Shown: positions 1 to 12,319, counted from the first letter of the stretch. The stretch: DNA of 64,000 bases from Dillenia suffruticosa (GCA_033439265.1 JAVTVX010000001.1:20540608-20604607), one strand, 5' to 3'. Numbers and translations are program-made. Notes: generated from the letters alone by a model not told the origin.

Positions 1-1663
1 GTCCTTACCATCCACAAAAGAGTGAAGTGTGACTTCTACAACCACATAGTGAAGAAGGTCCACAGCAAGCTCCAGGATTGGAAAGCCAAAACGCTCAGCA
101 TAGCCGGTAGGAAGTCTCTTGTTCAATTAGTCAATTGCGCTATCCCCATGTATACTATGCAAACCGCCTGGCTCCCCAAAGCTATCTGCAGCAGATTGGA
201 TAAACTAAACAGAGATTTTCTGTGGGGAAGTAAAGCTGGTGAAAGAAAAATCCATTTGGTCAATTGGGACATAGTGTGCAAGCCTAAGCACTTGAGTGGT
301 CTCAGAGTGAGGAAAGTTAGGGACAGCAACATGGCAATGCTTGCCAAATTAGGTTGGAAGGATAATTAGGTGGGAGAAAATTGCTTATCTGAGCATGTGT
401 TGCTGCCTCAATAGAGGACCCTCCCTTCTTTCAAAGTTAACGACTTCATTGGTGCCGATGGCAATTGGAGAATTCAGGAGCTCAGAGACTGTTTTACCGT
501 TGACAAAGTAGAGGAAATTTGTGGTATTATGATTCCCCGCAGAGAGGACACGAAGAACTCTACCTACCGGAGGCTCTCCAATAATGGAAATTTCTCTGTG
601 AGTAGTGCCTACAAGTCCCTTATTGCTACGCCTACCCCTAGTCTTGAGGAGAGCTGGGACTGGTTATGGAAGGCCAAGATTCCAGAGAATGTCAAATTCT
701 TCATGTGGACAACAAAGCTTCAAAAATGTTTAACCAAGTTGGAAAGAAAGAAGAGAGGGTCTCACAGATGATGACACTTGCCCGCAATGTGGAGAAGGTA
801 GTGAAAGCATGCTTCATGTCCTTCGAGACTGCTGTAAGTCAATGAAAGTTTGGAGACTTCTCTGGAGCAGCTTGCTTAACAAGTGTTGGTTCTGGGACTT
901 GGACCTCTGCTATTGGCTCAAGAAAGGCATGGAACTCAAGCATAATCCTAACTGGGCTTCCTTCCCAGCTGTTATCTGGTCCCTGTGGAAGACTAGATGC
1001 AAGTTAGCCTTAGAGAACAAAAGGTCGAATATCCACTCGTTGAGGTGGGAGATTCTCCGTCTTAGTAGAGACTGGGCTAATGCCTTCCTTTGCAGCGCTG
1101 AGCCTAATCCTAGGAGCATCTCTTGGGTGAAATGGCTCCCTCCTAACTCAGGTGTGATCAAACTCAACTCTAATGGTGCGGTGTCTAAGTCCTCCTGAAA
1201 AGCCAGTGCTGGTGGTCCTCTTAGGAGAGAAGACGGCAGTTGGCTTAAGGGATACACTCTCAATATTGGGAGCATGGATGTTCTCACAGCGGAGCTTTGA
1301 GGTCTGAGAGAAGGCCTTAAGCTAGCTAAAGCCTTGAGGATTGAGCATCTCCAAGTTGAAGTGGATAGCTTCCCCCTTGTGAATCTTTTAGCCCTTGAAA
1401 AGCACAGAGACCACCCTCATCTTTTAATTTGTGTAGAATGCAAAGACCTGTTGTTAAAACTTCGAGTAAGCCATGTCTTCAAAGAATCAAATAGATGTGC
1501 CGACCTCTTGGCCAAGCTGAGTTTCAGTTATTCCATCGTAGTCACAGTCTTGGACCATCTGCCTCATCAGCTAATTCCCCTGCTTCTCGATGATCTCTTC
1601 GGTGAAGGCTCCCTTAGGAGCATAGTCCCCGGTTCTAGCTGTGTTAGGAATTGGATTTTGTAA
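1..1663 (+). pseudogene. Decayed LINE (L1-type) retrotransposon, 3' part: reverse transcriptase tail, zf-RVT and RNase H
   Basis: This is the 3' half of a plant non-LTR retrotransposon ORF2, cut by the window edge. Bases 22-369 encode the end of the reverse transcriptase, with the typical stretch around SIAGRKSLVQ and FLWG and a LVNWDIVCKPK segment. Bases 529-771 encode the zf-RVT region (FSVSSAYKSL, then WLWKAKIPENVKFFMW). Bases 1130-1600 encode an RNase H-like domain ending in NRCADLLAKL. The frame is broken by stops near 367, 769, 1196 and 1299 and by frame changes, so no functional protein can be made. The first RNase H acidic residue (normally N-T-D-G-A) reads N-S-N-G-A here. An A-rich stretch at about 1700-1722 may be the remains of the poly(A) tail. 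The family call is firm. The 5' end is outside the window and the 3' limit is approximate. Confidence 0.85.
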
Positions 1664-1788
1664 GCTTTGTTGCTTTTGGTTGCTTGCTCCTCTTCTACCA
1701 AAAAAGAAAGAAAAAAAACTAAGGTACTATTTATAATGGGTCATCGTAGGCTAATCTTTTTGGATCAAGAAGCCTTTGATTGGGAAAA

Positions 1789-1835
1789 GCCCACTACGTC
1801 GGCCCAATCGATCCAAGAAGGTACAAAAACCCTAA
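1789..1835 (+). promoter_or_regulatory. Site II elements and telo-box of the eL22 promoter
   Basis: Two GCCCA cores (1789-1793 and 1802-1806; TGGGCY site II on the other strand) lie just before AAACCCTAA at 1827-1835. Site II plus a telo-box is the known signature of plant ribosomal protein promoters, bound by TCP and telo-box factors. The cluster lies about 200 bp upstream of the eL22 start codon, where it is expected. The motifs are seen; their use is inferred. Confidence 0.75.
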
Positions 1836-1919
1836 TCCTAACCCTAACCGCTTTCTTTCCGTAGATCGCCTGTTTTCTCATTTTCAGCTCCTTCAAAACC
1901 CTAGACTCCAACGCCAGGT

Positions 1920-1922
<3 letters not shown>

Positions 1923-1982
<60 letters not shown>
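1923..1982 (+). repeat. (CT)30 microsatellite in the eL22 leader
   Basis: About 60 bp of perfect CT repeat lies between the telo-box and the start codon. It directly follows CAG|GTAAA at about 1915-1921, which looks like a 5' splice site, so the tract may sit inside a small leader intron. Confidence 0.95.
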
Positions 1983-1987
<5 letters not shown>

Positions 1988-2024
1988 CCCAATCGCGTCC
2001 CTGAAACAGAGTAGGTGAGAGAAA

Positions 2025-3257
2025 ATGAGTCGAAGCGGAACTGGAGGGAAGGGAAAGAAGAAGGGGTCGAGTTTCATAATCGACTGTGCGAAGCCAGTGG
2101 AGGACAAAATCATGGACATCGTTTCATTGGAGAGGTTTCTGCAAGAGAGAATTAAGGTCGGAGGAAAAGCCGGAGCTCTTGGTGATTCTGTCACCATTAT
2201 TCGTGAGAAGAACAAGATTATTGTTAACTCTGACAGTGCTTTCTCTAAGCGGTATGCTCTCTCTCTCTCTCTCTCTCTCTCATTAAAGGCTGAAAAAGGA
2301 ATTTTATTTGCATCTGTTGCTTTTTGGTAATGAGTATTTCTGTTTTTGGATGCGAATTAGTGTTTGAAGGATTTTTTTTTCCTTTGTGTAATTAGGGTTT
2401 TTTTAGGTGTTGATGAAGATTTTATTGTTGAAAGAGTTTGCAATGAAATGGCTTTTTGTTGAGCTAATCTCTCCATCTTCAATTCTTGAAATTTGGGATC
2501 TTAGATAAAAAATCTCTCTAATACGTTATTGTTGTGTTGGTTTAGTGTCTCTAGGCCACTGTCTTTGATTGGTTATTTTCTGGTCCATGTAATTAGGGTT
2601 TTTTTGTTCTGTGGTGTTGGTGAAGATCTTATTCTTCGAGTGCTTTGAAATGAAATGGGTTGTTTAGGTTTGATAGGTAGGAAAAAAAAAGATAGTCTCA
2701 GATGAATTACATGGGATTGCAAAGTTCTATATTGATTTTGGTTAAATTTGATTTTGAAAAATGGGTGTTTTTGTTTGATGGCCTGGTATGAAAAGAAGAA
2801 ATTAACTATAGAAGAGAGTGATGGAATGACCCATTTGGTATTGGTCCTTCATTTTATTTTAGTTTTACTGAAACTGTGTTCTAATCTGATGACTTCATAG
2901 GAGATCTAGTGACCTTAGAAAGGAATTACCCATTCTGAATTGCGGTGCATTTTTTTTCCCTGTTTGGCAGTGCTTGTTTTGCCATCACATTATCCTTTTT
3001 AGCTGACTTGGCTGTTTGATAATGTTGTTGTGGTCATTGGCGTCACTTTCTCAGTCGCTTTTACACACACAATCTATCTTGGGGTTGGTTGATCTAATGA
3101 AATGGTTTCCAGGTACTTGAAGTATCTGACGAAGAAATACTTGAAGAAGCACAATGTGAGGGATTGGCTTAGGGTGATTGCCTCTGACAAGGACCGCGGC
3201 GTTTATGAGCTGCGATATTTCAATATTGCTGAGAATGAGGCTGAGGAAGAAGATTAG
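2025..3257 (+). CDS. RPL22: 60S ribosomal protein eL22 (two exons)
   Basis: This is a cytosolic large-subunit ribosomal protein. Exons are 2025-2251 and 3113-3257, giving 123 residues, close to the usual plant length of about 124. The intron starts GTATG and ends CAG, and splits an Arg codon so that SKR joins [12 protein letters not shown]. The N-terminus has the Lys/Gly-rich KGKKKG stretch. The C-terminus has [21 protein letters not shown] and the usual acidic tail EAEEED. The 860-bp intron opens with a (CT)12 tract at 2257-2281. The start is the first ATG after the leader and matches the family N-terminus. A TCP/telo-box promoter lies upstream. The gene is tail-to-tail with the 3-ketoacyl-CoA synthase. 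The copy looks intact. Confidence 0.95.
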
Positions 3258-3694
3258 AGATCCTGCCATAGTATTTCCTTGTTTCTTTTCCTTCAGTTTG
3301 TTAGTGTTCTACATTTATGTTGGGATAGCTTTTTTTTGCATCTTTTTGAAACAGCATATGGAAATTTTGGTTGAGCACAGCTACATTTTTCTTAATTGTG
3401 ATAAGTACTTCAGCGGAATTATGTCAGCAATTGAGCCCTAGATGAAATAATTATATTTCTTTGATGTTCACTACCATTTTGATTTCCATTCAATCATTAT
3501 GCAGAATTTAGTTGCTTCTGTTGTATGGTTTAACATATTTGGAATAACTAATATTGATTAGGTTCTATATTATATTTTAACTGATATTGATGGCTGTCCT
3601 GCTTCGTTACATCAGTATTCCTTTAATAATGACCCAGTTTCTTTGAGTTCGGAAAAAGTTCTGTCATGCTCTGTTCCTCCCTCCCTCCCTCCCT

Positions 3695-3739
<45 letters not shown>

Positions 3740-3845
3740 GAACACACACACAGAGATCTGAGGTGCTTGTTACATGGGGGGATTTTAGATTAAGGGTTTA
3801 TTTTAGTTGTGAGAGGTACATCTGATTTGTCTCTTTGCTCTCTAT
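3258..3845. other. Convergent spacer between eL22 and KCS with a CCCT/CT microsatellite
   Basis: This 588-bp stretch holds the 3' UTRs of two convergent genes. At 3676-3737 a (CCCT)n run passes into (CT)n. An open reading frame across it is only a product of the repeat. No further gene is seen. Confidence 0.7.
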
Positions 3846-5213
3846 TCAATCGATTCTTGTAAGGTGTGGTACATTTATTGGATATAAGTGAATCCTATCG
3901 CGCCATGCATTTCCTAAATTGTTGTCTTTTACATTGTTAAGGCATTTCCATACTGCACTTGCACACTTGAAGCCACTTCCGAAAGCTATTTGACAAACTC
4001 TATTATCCTGTTTTATCCTTCCTTTTCCTTGCAAGTAACTAAGCTCATACCAGATTGAAGAAGATGATGTGTTTCCAAACCTGTAAAGAGTCATGTTAGA
4101 GGCCTCTACATCCTCCTTGCTCAATCCTAGACTTTTCTCTATGGCTTGAATAACTGCTCTCCCTCCTGCATGTATGCAAAGATGATCAAAAGCTCTCTTG
4201 AAGTCTGGCCTGTAGATGTTCTTACTCCTTATAAGCTGTAGCTTGAGGCCAATAAGGGACATCATATATCTGAGTAGCTCAGAGAATGGCAAGACCACTG
4301 GCCCTAGAGATGCCATATTGGCTTTCAAAGCATTTCCTGCTGCAACTATTATATTCTTTGATATGGATACGCCAGTTTCACCTTCACTATCTACATCTTG
4401 GAAAACAGAGAAGTAGGATTCATCATCCCTCGCATTGTTTGTCCGAACAATGTGATGGAGCATGTACTTGGCCAACTTCTTGTCTTGATCTCTGCTTGAC
4501 ATCAATATGGCTGCTCCGCCTACTCGGAAGAGGCAATTGGTTAGCAACATGGATCTGTTTTTGCCTGTATACCAATTCGGAGTGAGCATCTCTGTGCTCA
4601 CGATGAGGGCCAGAGAGTTTTGATGAACTGTCAGCAAATCCTTAGCCAGACCGACTGCTGCAATTCCTGCACTGCATCCCATCCCAGAAAGGTTAAAGCT
4701 CATGATATTACTTCTCATCTTGAATTTATTGATTATCATTGAACTCATAGAAGGTGTAGGAGAAAACATGCTACTGTTACATATAAGTATGTCTATGCTT
4801 TTCGGGTTTATGTTCTTTTTCTTCAATAGATCTGGAACCACAGAGAACATCACTGTTGTGGCCTCTTCTAGTGTTAGAGGAAGTGTCTTTTTTATTGGTA
4901 GTCGAAGTAAAGATGGAGGCACACTGGTTTCTGCACTAAAACCTGATTTCTCTAGGATCTTTATTTGGAAGGCGACACTGTCAGGATCAAATTGTTCATC
5001 TAGAGTGACATGTTCTAAGAATGTAGCCATAGGAAGACGGTGAGCATCTGGTGGCTGATAGCAAGCGAAATCTAGCAAGTAAATACCAACTTTTCGTCTG
5101 TGCAGGAGGCATAGTAGTGCTATGCCTGCTAGGAAGGCAGATATAAAGTTATAATGGATGAAAGGAAGAATGAGTTCTGGGAAATCTATGGTATATTCTA
5201 GGAGTGAATTCAT
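3846..5213 (-). CDS. KCS: 3-ketoacyl-CoA synthase (very-long-chain fatty acid elongase condensing enzyme)
   Basis: An intronless 455-residue FAE1/CUT1-type condensing enzyme. It joins malonyl-CoA to a long-chain acyl-CoA in the ER elongase complex that makes wax, cutin, suberin or seed very-long-chain fatty acids. A hydrophobic segment at about residues 14-38 is the likely membrane anchor, followed by the family stretch LLDFACYQPP. The catalytic triad is complete: Cys180 in SGMGCSAG, His348 in CIHAGG and Asn381 in RFGNTSSSS. The 201-residue Cys-Asn spacing equals that of FAE1. The protein is shorter than most paralogues (about 490-520) and nearer to the short KCS7/KCS21-like members, so its exact class is uncertain. 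The reading frame is open from an N-terminal Met to the stop and there is no sign of decay. Substrate chain length cannot be read from the sequence. Confidence 0.95.
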   Translation of the reverse strand: MNSLLEYTIDFPELILPFIHYNFISAFLAGIALLCLLHRRKVGIYLLDFACYQPPDAHRLPMATFLEHVTLDEQFDPDSVAFQIKILEKSGFSAETSVPPSLLRLPIKKTLPLTLEEATTVMFSVVPDLLKKKNINPKSIDILICNSSMFSPTPSMSSMIINKFKMRSNIMSFNLSGMGCSAGIAAVGLAKDLLTVHQNSLALIVSTEMLTPNWYTGKNRSMLLTNCLFRVGGAAILMSSRDQDKKLAKYMLHHIVRTNNARDDESYFSVFQDVDSEGETGVSISKNIIVAAGNALKANMASLGPVVLPFSELLRYMMSLIGLKLQLIRSKNIYRPDFKRAFDHLCIHAGGRAVIQAIEKSLGLSKEDVEASNMTLYRFGNTSSSSIWYELSYLQGKGRIKQDNRVCQIAFGSGFKCASAVWKCLNNVKDNNLGNAWRDRIHLYPINVPHLTRID

Positions 5214-6090
5214 GATGATAAAAACTGGGCAACGCTTTCAAGTGTAGTATGGTTAAATGTGGTGCATATAAAGCTCTAGGTAAGGGGAAAGGAAGTCAGT
5301 TTGGAAAACCAAGGGAGATAAAACTGTTAACTGAGAATTGAATATCATTCAGATCTTGCTTCAATAGTATTTCATGTGTACCCGCAAGAACTAGTGTCTT
5401 TGTTATTTTTATTTATTTATTTATTTATTTTTGGTTACCTGACTAATCCGGAAGACCCGCAAGACGTTGGTGTCTTTATCAGATGCTTTTTTACTGTAAC
5501 TTGATATTAGTAATTTGCGGAATTTGAGCATGATCTCTCTCTCTGAGTGAAGGATTGAAAAATGAATAAATAATGGGTGTGTGAAGGTAGTTTTCTTTTT
5601 GATAAGATTTAAGTATGCAGGTGCTAATCTTATGATTTGTCACATAGATTGCATATTTCACTGAACAATTCTAACTCAAGGAAACAAAAATATCCTTCCA
5701 ACTCTGCAATGGTGCCATGCCATTGCGTGCTCCATGCTCCCGTTTCTTTCTTCAAACTTGAGGGCTCCATGATCGGCAATTATCGTTCAAAACAGCTTAG
5801 GATCGTACAAAAGACAGTCTAATGATAGTTTTTACTATAATTTTAAACTGCATTTTTTTAACATCAGCTGATCTTTACATGATCAAGAAAGGACTGCCAC
5901 GTGCAGGGTGCTTCGTTCATGGCCTTTTGTTGTTTATTCATCCTAAGAAAACTTGAGCTGTTCTTTTGTAAATGTCACGGAAGAACACAACTTGAAAGCA
6001 TTCAACTTAAAATTGTCATGAGACATATACATGTTATGACAAAAGCAAAACCAGAGGATTTGCTGCAACATTAGCAGCATAAATAGCCTC

Positions 6091-6262
6091 GTTTTTTGTT
6101 TTTTTTTTTCTTTCTTTTTTGTTCCCACCGTTTATATCTAGAGTCATACTCCGATTAGAATATGTCGATCCTAATTAGGAGGCATCTCTCCCAATATAGA
6201 TTTTTTCATTCATAAATTTTGAATTTAAGATTTGGTTAATGAATTTAATATCTCATTCCATT
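6091..6262 (-). repeat. Degenerate tRNA-derived SINE remnant
   Basis: A T-rich tract (about 6091-6120) is followed by ACTCCGATTAGAATA, CTAATTAGGAGG and TCTCCCAATATAG. The same order of motifs occurs in the other minus-strand SINE copies of this window. No target duplication was found and the limits are approximate. Confidence 0.45.
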
Positions 6263-6929
6263 CCATTTGATCAATTATACGTTAATGTCTTGTACCGGTA
6301 CACTAGTAAATAAAGGCAAATGCCCATATGACACATGGTGTGATCCAGGGTATAAGAAAAATTCTGAAGTTTGAGAGTAGGGGTGGTTTGCGTTCCACTT
6401 AGAATGTGACGAAGTGGCTCTTGCCCTGCCCCATGGAAAGGCAATAGTTCTTCAGTGGACCACAAATCTCTCATTGTGGTCACATGTTGTCTGTCCTCTT
6501 TCAAGTTGCCTGAGATGGCAGCTCAACTCTTTGGAAGACGACAATACTTGGTTTTATCGTTACTCTGTGACGATGCATATATCCAAGTATGAAAGGCCAG
6601 ACTCTATATAGATTTAACCAGCACACTAAGGCATTGAAAAGTTGTTTCCTGGCTGTGATGTACTCTTTTTTGATCTTTAGTGAGCTTTTGTAGCACCTAC
6701 AGAATTACACCGGGAAATTTAACATGTAGAGAGAGAGAGAGAGAACTTTCAAATTGGTTTTGGAAGAGCAAGCCAACGAAACTAAGTGAGAATGGTATAG
6801 TTAGTCGATGGAAACCCTTGAGAGATGGAAATACCCCAATTCAAACAAAACAAAGTATCTATCTCCTATGTTGCATGGAAACTGTAACGGGGAAATGAAC
6901 ATGGATATTAAATAACATGGGGAAATGGC

Positions 6930-7190
6930 ATTTTATAAAAATACAGGAAATGAAAATATAGGCTAATGGGTAAATATAAAAATTATAAAAATTTTTATAT
7001 AAATATTAATTATTTTATAAAAATAATAAAATAATCATTTTTTATAATAAAAATTTAAAATGATTAAATATATAATTATTAAATATAAGATAAATAATAT
7101 AAAAAATTATAAATTATAAATAAATAATTCATTAAATATGAAAAAAAATTGTAAATGAGGATTTTTATATAAATATCAATTAATTTACGA
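6930..7190. other. Very AT-rich block
   Basis: About 260 bp consist almost only of A and T, with repeated TTTTATATAAATAT (about 6990 and again near 7165) in direct orientation. It could be a decayed transposable element or a matrix-attachment-like region. No gene was found. Confidence 0.5.
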
Positions 7191-8932
7191 TATTGAAATA
7201 TTTTGGAAATGAAAAACATTTTGGAGATGGACACATGCTGGTGATACAAAGTTTCTGTGCACCAAGTCCTCTCTCTCTCTCACATCATGAGATAATTTTG
7301 TGTCAACCAGGAAAAGGTAAAAGGAAACGGAAAGTTGGGCAACCTTGAAAAATTTTACAAAAGCCATTTTGCAATTTGTAGCGATCCTAGCTACCATGAC
7401 CTTAAAAGGCTGTTCTCATAGTCTGCCTCTTTGCTTGCGTTCATTGTAACATCTATTGCTGAAGTAGTTCACTTGCTCCTCCAAGCGACATCCTTGACCC
7501 TAATCTACATCCAAGGCAAATCTCAGAGCCTGCATTTTAATTCCTTGCTTCAATATTAGTACTCAGGAAATAAATCTGAGACACCCTTTCTTTACAACTT
7601 TCTATTAAAGTTTCTTTCATGAGGAACAAAACCTCTCATGAAACAAAATTTAGCATTGGAGCTGATAATTTTCAATCTAAAGACTTAACATGAAAGGTTA
7701 AAAAAAATGGATGATTGCATTGCATTGCATTTTCTCTAACCTTGTCAAAAAAAAAAAAAGGTCATGGCCCGTTTCACTTGAACTAATAATTTTCCTATTC
7801 ACCTTTTCTACATTTTGAAACTATGCACAATCCACATGACTATAAAAACTTATCTTCTTGTCTGATTCAGTGTGTCATACATCTTGTGAGAACGTGAGAG
7901 GAATGGATGGTGGTGGAAGGGAGGGAGGAAGAGGAAGAGAGAAAGATAAGGAAGTTCAAAGGATTGGAAATCCATGATGCTGATCGCGCATGTCCTAAGA
8001 CAAAGACTGCATTAATCAATGGCCAAGCATGCCTTTAAGACTATCATGAAGGAACCTCAACTGTAGTAACAGAACACTCAATAAACAAAATCAAAGACCT
8101 TTTTTCTTTCCGGGTTACAAGGGAGGGGCCATGGATGTACTAGGGAAAAGGGAAGGGAAACAAAGCAGCATGACAAGTCCCAGAACATAGAATCACAAAG
8201 TTCAAAGTTGAGGGAAGTGCCTATGCACTAAACCCCCTTTCTCCAAAATCATGATTCCTTTACATAAAACTAAACCCTAACTAAAGAAGGCAAGGGACCA
8301 AGCATTATGCTGCCAATGAGTACTAGGACAAATACCACTTCATTGCCAAAATATCTTCCTCCGTGTCTGCCTGTCCAAATAATTTTCAACAGTCTGACAC
8401 ACCATTTGATCCTCTCCAACTTTAAATGTGCATATTCACGACTCAATGAGACAATGATAAGCCTCATTTTAGTTGAATTGCTCAAAGGTGTTAGCTGATA
8501 ATGTGTAGTATTAGAGCTTAGGAGATAGAGCTGTTCCTTATGACACTGACAGGAATATTGGTGCAGGTTGCTTGCAGGCCGCATATATTACTTTGATTAT
8601 AATTTTATCGGAATGAATATCAGTAAACTAAAATCAAGTAAAGCATCAAGCCTATCTGATAACAAAGCACTAGTAAGAAACCCCAACACTTCCCCAATAC
8701 AGTAAACAACAAGCAATATGGAAAAGAAAAAAGGCGTTAATTCAGAATGCATGGATGTAGGACCACAGTCGCAAACTTCAAAGGACAAATTGCAATAATG
8801 AGAGCATGCGGGCAGTACAAGCTGCCTTATAAAGCTTGGTAGTTTTCCAAAAATTCTAATATAGGATGGTGAAGTTTCTAGGGTGAAGCCCACCTATGAG
8901 AGAGAATGCAAAAGAAGAGGGTTCTTCATGCC

Positions 8933-8940
8933 TATAAATA
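8933..8940 (+). promoter_or_regulatory. TATA box of the phylloplanin-like gene
   Basis: TATAAATA lies 93 bp upstream of the start codon at 9034, a normal distance allowing a leader of about 60 bp. Confidence 0.7.
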
Positions 8941-9033
8941 GGCTTCTTAGCGGTGATGGTATACAAGCCAAGCCTTGTGCCAACTTGGAGGTGAACTTGC
9001 TATAGCAGTTACAATCATCAGAACAAAACCAAA

Positions 9034-9643
9034 ATGGCCTCCAAACATCTTATCTTTGCAGCTCTCTTGGTTGCCGCAATTGCAACCCCAATGGCCGAAG
9101 GTCAGCTAGGAATCATAAAAAACCTGCTTGGTCTGATTCACATAGGAGGGACAGTCATGTGCTCTGCCAATGGAAATAGCATTAGTGGGACTTCAACACC
9201 CGCTTTTTCAAGTAAGCTACCTGAATATCTTCAATTCAGATAACACTAACAATATTATAAATAATGTCCTAATTCAAGCCTCGTATTGTCTATAAATCTT
9301 TCTTTAGTTTGCCTTGCCTTACCTTCTCTTCGTAAATTTGCCATAAAATGTTGCCGCAGATGCCACAGTGCAATTACGATGCGGAGGAAATGTTGTCTCC
9401 ACAGCAGTAACAAATGGGTCTGGAGTGTTCTCGATTTTGTTGGATCCTCTCAGTTATCTTCTCTCCGCCATTCTCTCAAACTGCAATGCTGTGGTCACTA
9501 CACCACTTTCAAACTGCAACTCTTCACTTTCACCAACTGGGATTCTCAGTGCACCTTTGCAGCTTCTTAGTAGCACCGTTTCAGGGCTCTTACCTGTCAC
9601 CAACATCATTACGGGCCTATTCCAGTTCCTTCCCATTGATTAA
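9034..9643 (+). CDS. Secreted phylloplanin-like protein (Ole e 1 / extensin-like superfamily), two exons
   Basis: Exons are 9034-9211 and 9360-9643, giving 153 residues. The 148-bp intron (A|GTAAG...GCAG) joins PAFS to NATVQLRCGG by completing an Asn codon. Residues 1-23 form a signal peptide, with likely cleavage after AEG. The mature chain has four cysteines (43, 67, 101, 112) and the family blocks GTVMCSANG and ATVQLRCGGN. The C-terminal half is rich in Leu, Ser and Pro and ends GLFQFLPID. Phylloplanins are small leaf-surface proteins secreted by trichomes, with anti-oomycete activity in tobacco; the same fold includes pollen Ole e 1. The role here is inferred from that resemblance. Both exons are intact. 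A TATA box lies upstream and an AATAAA downstream. Confidence 0.88.
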
Positions 9644-9753
9644 CTAAAGCAACCACTTGTCTAATGCCAATCCTATGAATATGTCTTTCACCTTGTTGCT
9701 ACAAGAGGATCAACTTCCTTCTATGTAATACCTTCGTGAATAAGGTCTACTTT

Positions 9754-9759
9754 AATAAA
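9754..9759 (+). other. Polyadenylation signal of the phylloplanin-like gene
   Basis: AATAAA lies 111 bp after the stop codon, within the usual range for a plant 3' UTR. Confidence 0.5.
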
Positions 9760-11239
9760 ACTAGCCAAGTTTAATCCCCCTAGTCTACTGCTATTTGCTG
9801 CACTGACTTGCAAATTTCCTCTAAAAGTTCTATGGAGAAGAAATAAAATCTGATGCCTGATCAAATTCAAGTAAGATCAGAATTGTGGCCGTATGTCCCC
9901 AGTCTTTTAACAGTAGAAAAGCAAGCCATTCCACTTGTATGTCAGTAGTCCAATAACTGAGAAATACTGCTACAACACCCACTGAACAAAAATTTCAGTA
10001 TGAGTTCGTAACCATGGCAATTGAAGATGTCATAGAACAAATAAGAAAACAGCATAACTATTAAGTGGCATGAACATATAACTTGGATTAAATTAAATAT
10101 ATTTTTGTTGCTTCAGAAATTAGAAGAGTGATTTCCTAAAAAATTGGGAAAGATTGTGAGGACTAATTTTGAAAAGGTTACATCACGTCCAATACTATGG
10201 TAGGACTAATCATTTGTAATGTATTCAACTTGAAACTTAAATGTGAAAACATCGCACAAAAAGCAAGCAGTGACACAAAATGCTTCATACTTTGTTTGAT
10301 TAAAGGAGATGTTTTTGTTTTTGAATCAAGGACAACACATACTTGTTTGCCCGGACTTGTTTTTAGGCATGAGACAGTGCCTTAAATCTAAGAAAACTAT
10401 ATTATTTCTTCCAAAAGATTTGGCTTATCAATATCAAAGGCTTGAACGAAAAACTAGTCTTTTCTTCCTCTCCATCTTCATATTGCCTTCTCTTGATATT
10501 TCTCCCTCTCTTCCTTATTTTTTTCAATTTTTGAATATCCAACAAAACCATTAATGGTGGATCTCCTGGAATATCATTGCGGAAAACAAACTCTTGAAGC
10601 ATCCTCTAAAGCATGTCTCCCAGCCACCAATTCAGAGTCCATTAAATGACAATAATTCGTCTTCCCTGAATGCAAGGCAACTGTGCTTCTCCTTTACTTT
10701 AATCTCTCTTTTGTCCTCTTTATAAATTTAAGTGTTTTATCCCCATCCTCAATCTATAGGACCTCCATTTTTTTCTTGGCAATATTATCACTCGCTGCAG
10801 GTTAATCAAATCTCAGCATATTTTCAATATCAAGAGCATGAGTAAGAACATTTAGATTAGAACAGGCCATTTTCGAAGTGCAGAATCAATCTTTAAATCT
10901 TGTGGGCAGCATTCAGATTTCGAGAACCCTTGGTAAATACGAAATTTCCACTTATGAACATGACCTAACTGTGGGAGCTTCGGCACTGGGTACGCCCTTT
11001 TAACATGACCTAACCATGTCTACACTAACCGGTCCTATAATGACTCTTTGTCTTTTAAGTGTATACTAGAAAGTAGAGAATATCATGACAGGTATTTGTC
11101 CTCTATTCTGATATGTTAAAGTTATCTTCTGAGATATGAATCTTTAGTTATATTTTTTATAACTTGAATTTAATCAGATATTCTGGAAATCCTCACTGGT
11201 TACTGCAGTGATATGGATCTTTTGTTAGGTCATATTCTG

Positions 11240-11790
11240 AGATTTGAACTGGTATAATAATGGTACCTAAGCTCATTTTGAACTTACATGAGTTGGAATT
11301 AAGTACAACAGACAACTTGTTATATTGTTTGAACTTACCACCTTGGTCACACATAGCATGGACACATGTATGCATCCTCTGTTTGATTATAAATCTGCTG
11401 TTAAAGCAAAGAAACTCCGAACACCATCATCTGCACTAACTTAGTTAAGACAGTATATCTGAACAGAATTAAACAAAGCATATGTTCATAATCCAGATTA
11501 ATAATTACCCGACCAAGAGTTGCTACCGGTGCTTAGATATGAACTAGTAGTATCTTCAAAAATAAACAGTAAAACCATATGTATAGAAAAGATGTACATA
11601 ATTTCATGTTGCACAAGCAAAAGACCACCAACCTTTGAAGATAACAATTGGCATGTTCTGATTGTTGAATTTCATTTTGTTCTTATCTAAGATGTTTGGA
11701 CAATGTTGAACACAGGAGCTCTTCCGGACCACAAGACTTTCTAGGCATAAATCTTGTGGTTACAATGCCACATTGTGCCTCTAATTCCTA
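11240..11790. repeat. Diverged tandem duplication, copy 1
   Basis: This copy shares ordered blocks with copy 2 about 1.1 kb downstream. Examples are TTAAAGCAAAGAAACTCC at 11401 against TTAAAGCAAAGAATCTCC at 12523, and ATTGGCATGTTCTGATTGTT near 11647 against ATCGGCATGCTCTGATAGTT near 12747. The function of the unit is unknown. Confidence 0.65.
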
Positions 11791-12319
11791 CACCAAAAAG
11801 AAACATAAGAAAAAGAAAGGCAATATCTCTTCTAGGACTTGGAAGCGAATTCTAACATTGGCACTGACATGCAAATTTCATCCACAAACTCTAAGGATAA
11901 CACCTAATCATTTTCGGTATGTTGAGGAAATTTTCAGAAACCAACTATTTGTCTTCCCGGCATACAACGCAACCATGCTTCTTTTCTGTATCGCTTCCCT
12001 TTAGTCCTTTTCTAACAGATTATATTTATTCATCCTCATACCCATTATACAGGACCACAGATCTCTTGGCAGTATTACTACTATAAACCCTGGTCATGAA
12101 CTCTGCCATCACCCTCAAACAGTACAGACTTTCTACTCATTCAAAGTTTCCAATTCAAGCAATTTACTGTTATATGTCGAATGCATGTGTGAGCCATAAG
12201 GGGAACTGATTGTTAACAACACAATCTTCATCTGCAGATTCTGCTTCAGAGTTTAGATATCAAAATATAAACATTTAAGGTTTGCCAACAAGAATTTGTT
12301 TAGTGTATTAAAGCAAATG

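Larger units (their letters stand above)
5214..8932. other. Intergenic region, no recognisable gene
   Basis: This 3.7-kb stretch lies between the KCS start and the phylloplanin-like promoter. It contains an ATTT run (about 5408-5430), a degraded SINE-like segment near 6.1-6.3 kb, a very AT-rich block (6.93-7.19 kb) and short GA/CT tracts (6729-6744, 7269-7280). The small open frames show no codon pattern or family resemblance I can support. The 6.4-6.55 kb part is less AT-rich but was not identified. Confidence 0.6.

Noticed and set aside
1765..2286. Open reading frames on both strands through the CT tracts around the eL22 start
   Set aside because: They consist of Leu-Ser or Arg-Glu repeats made by the microsatellite and overlap the real exon in other frames.
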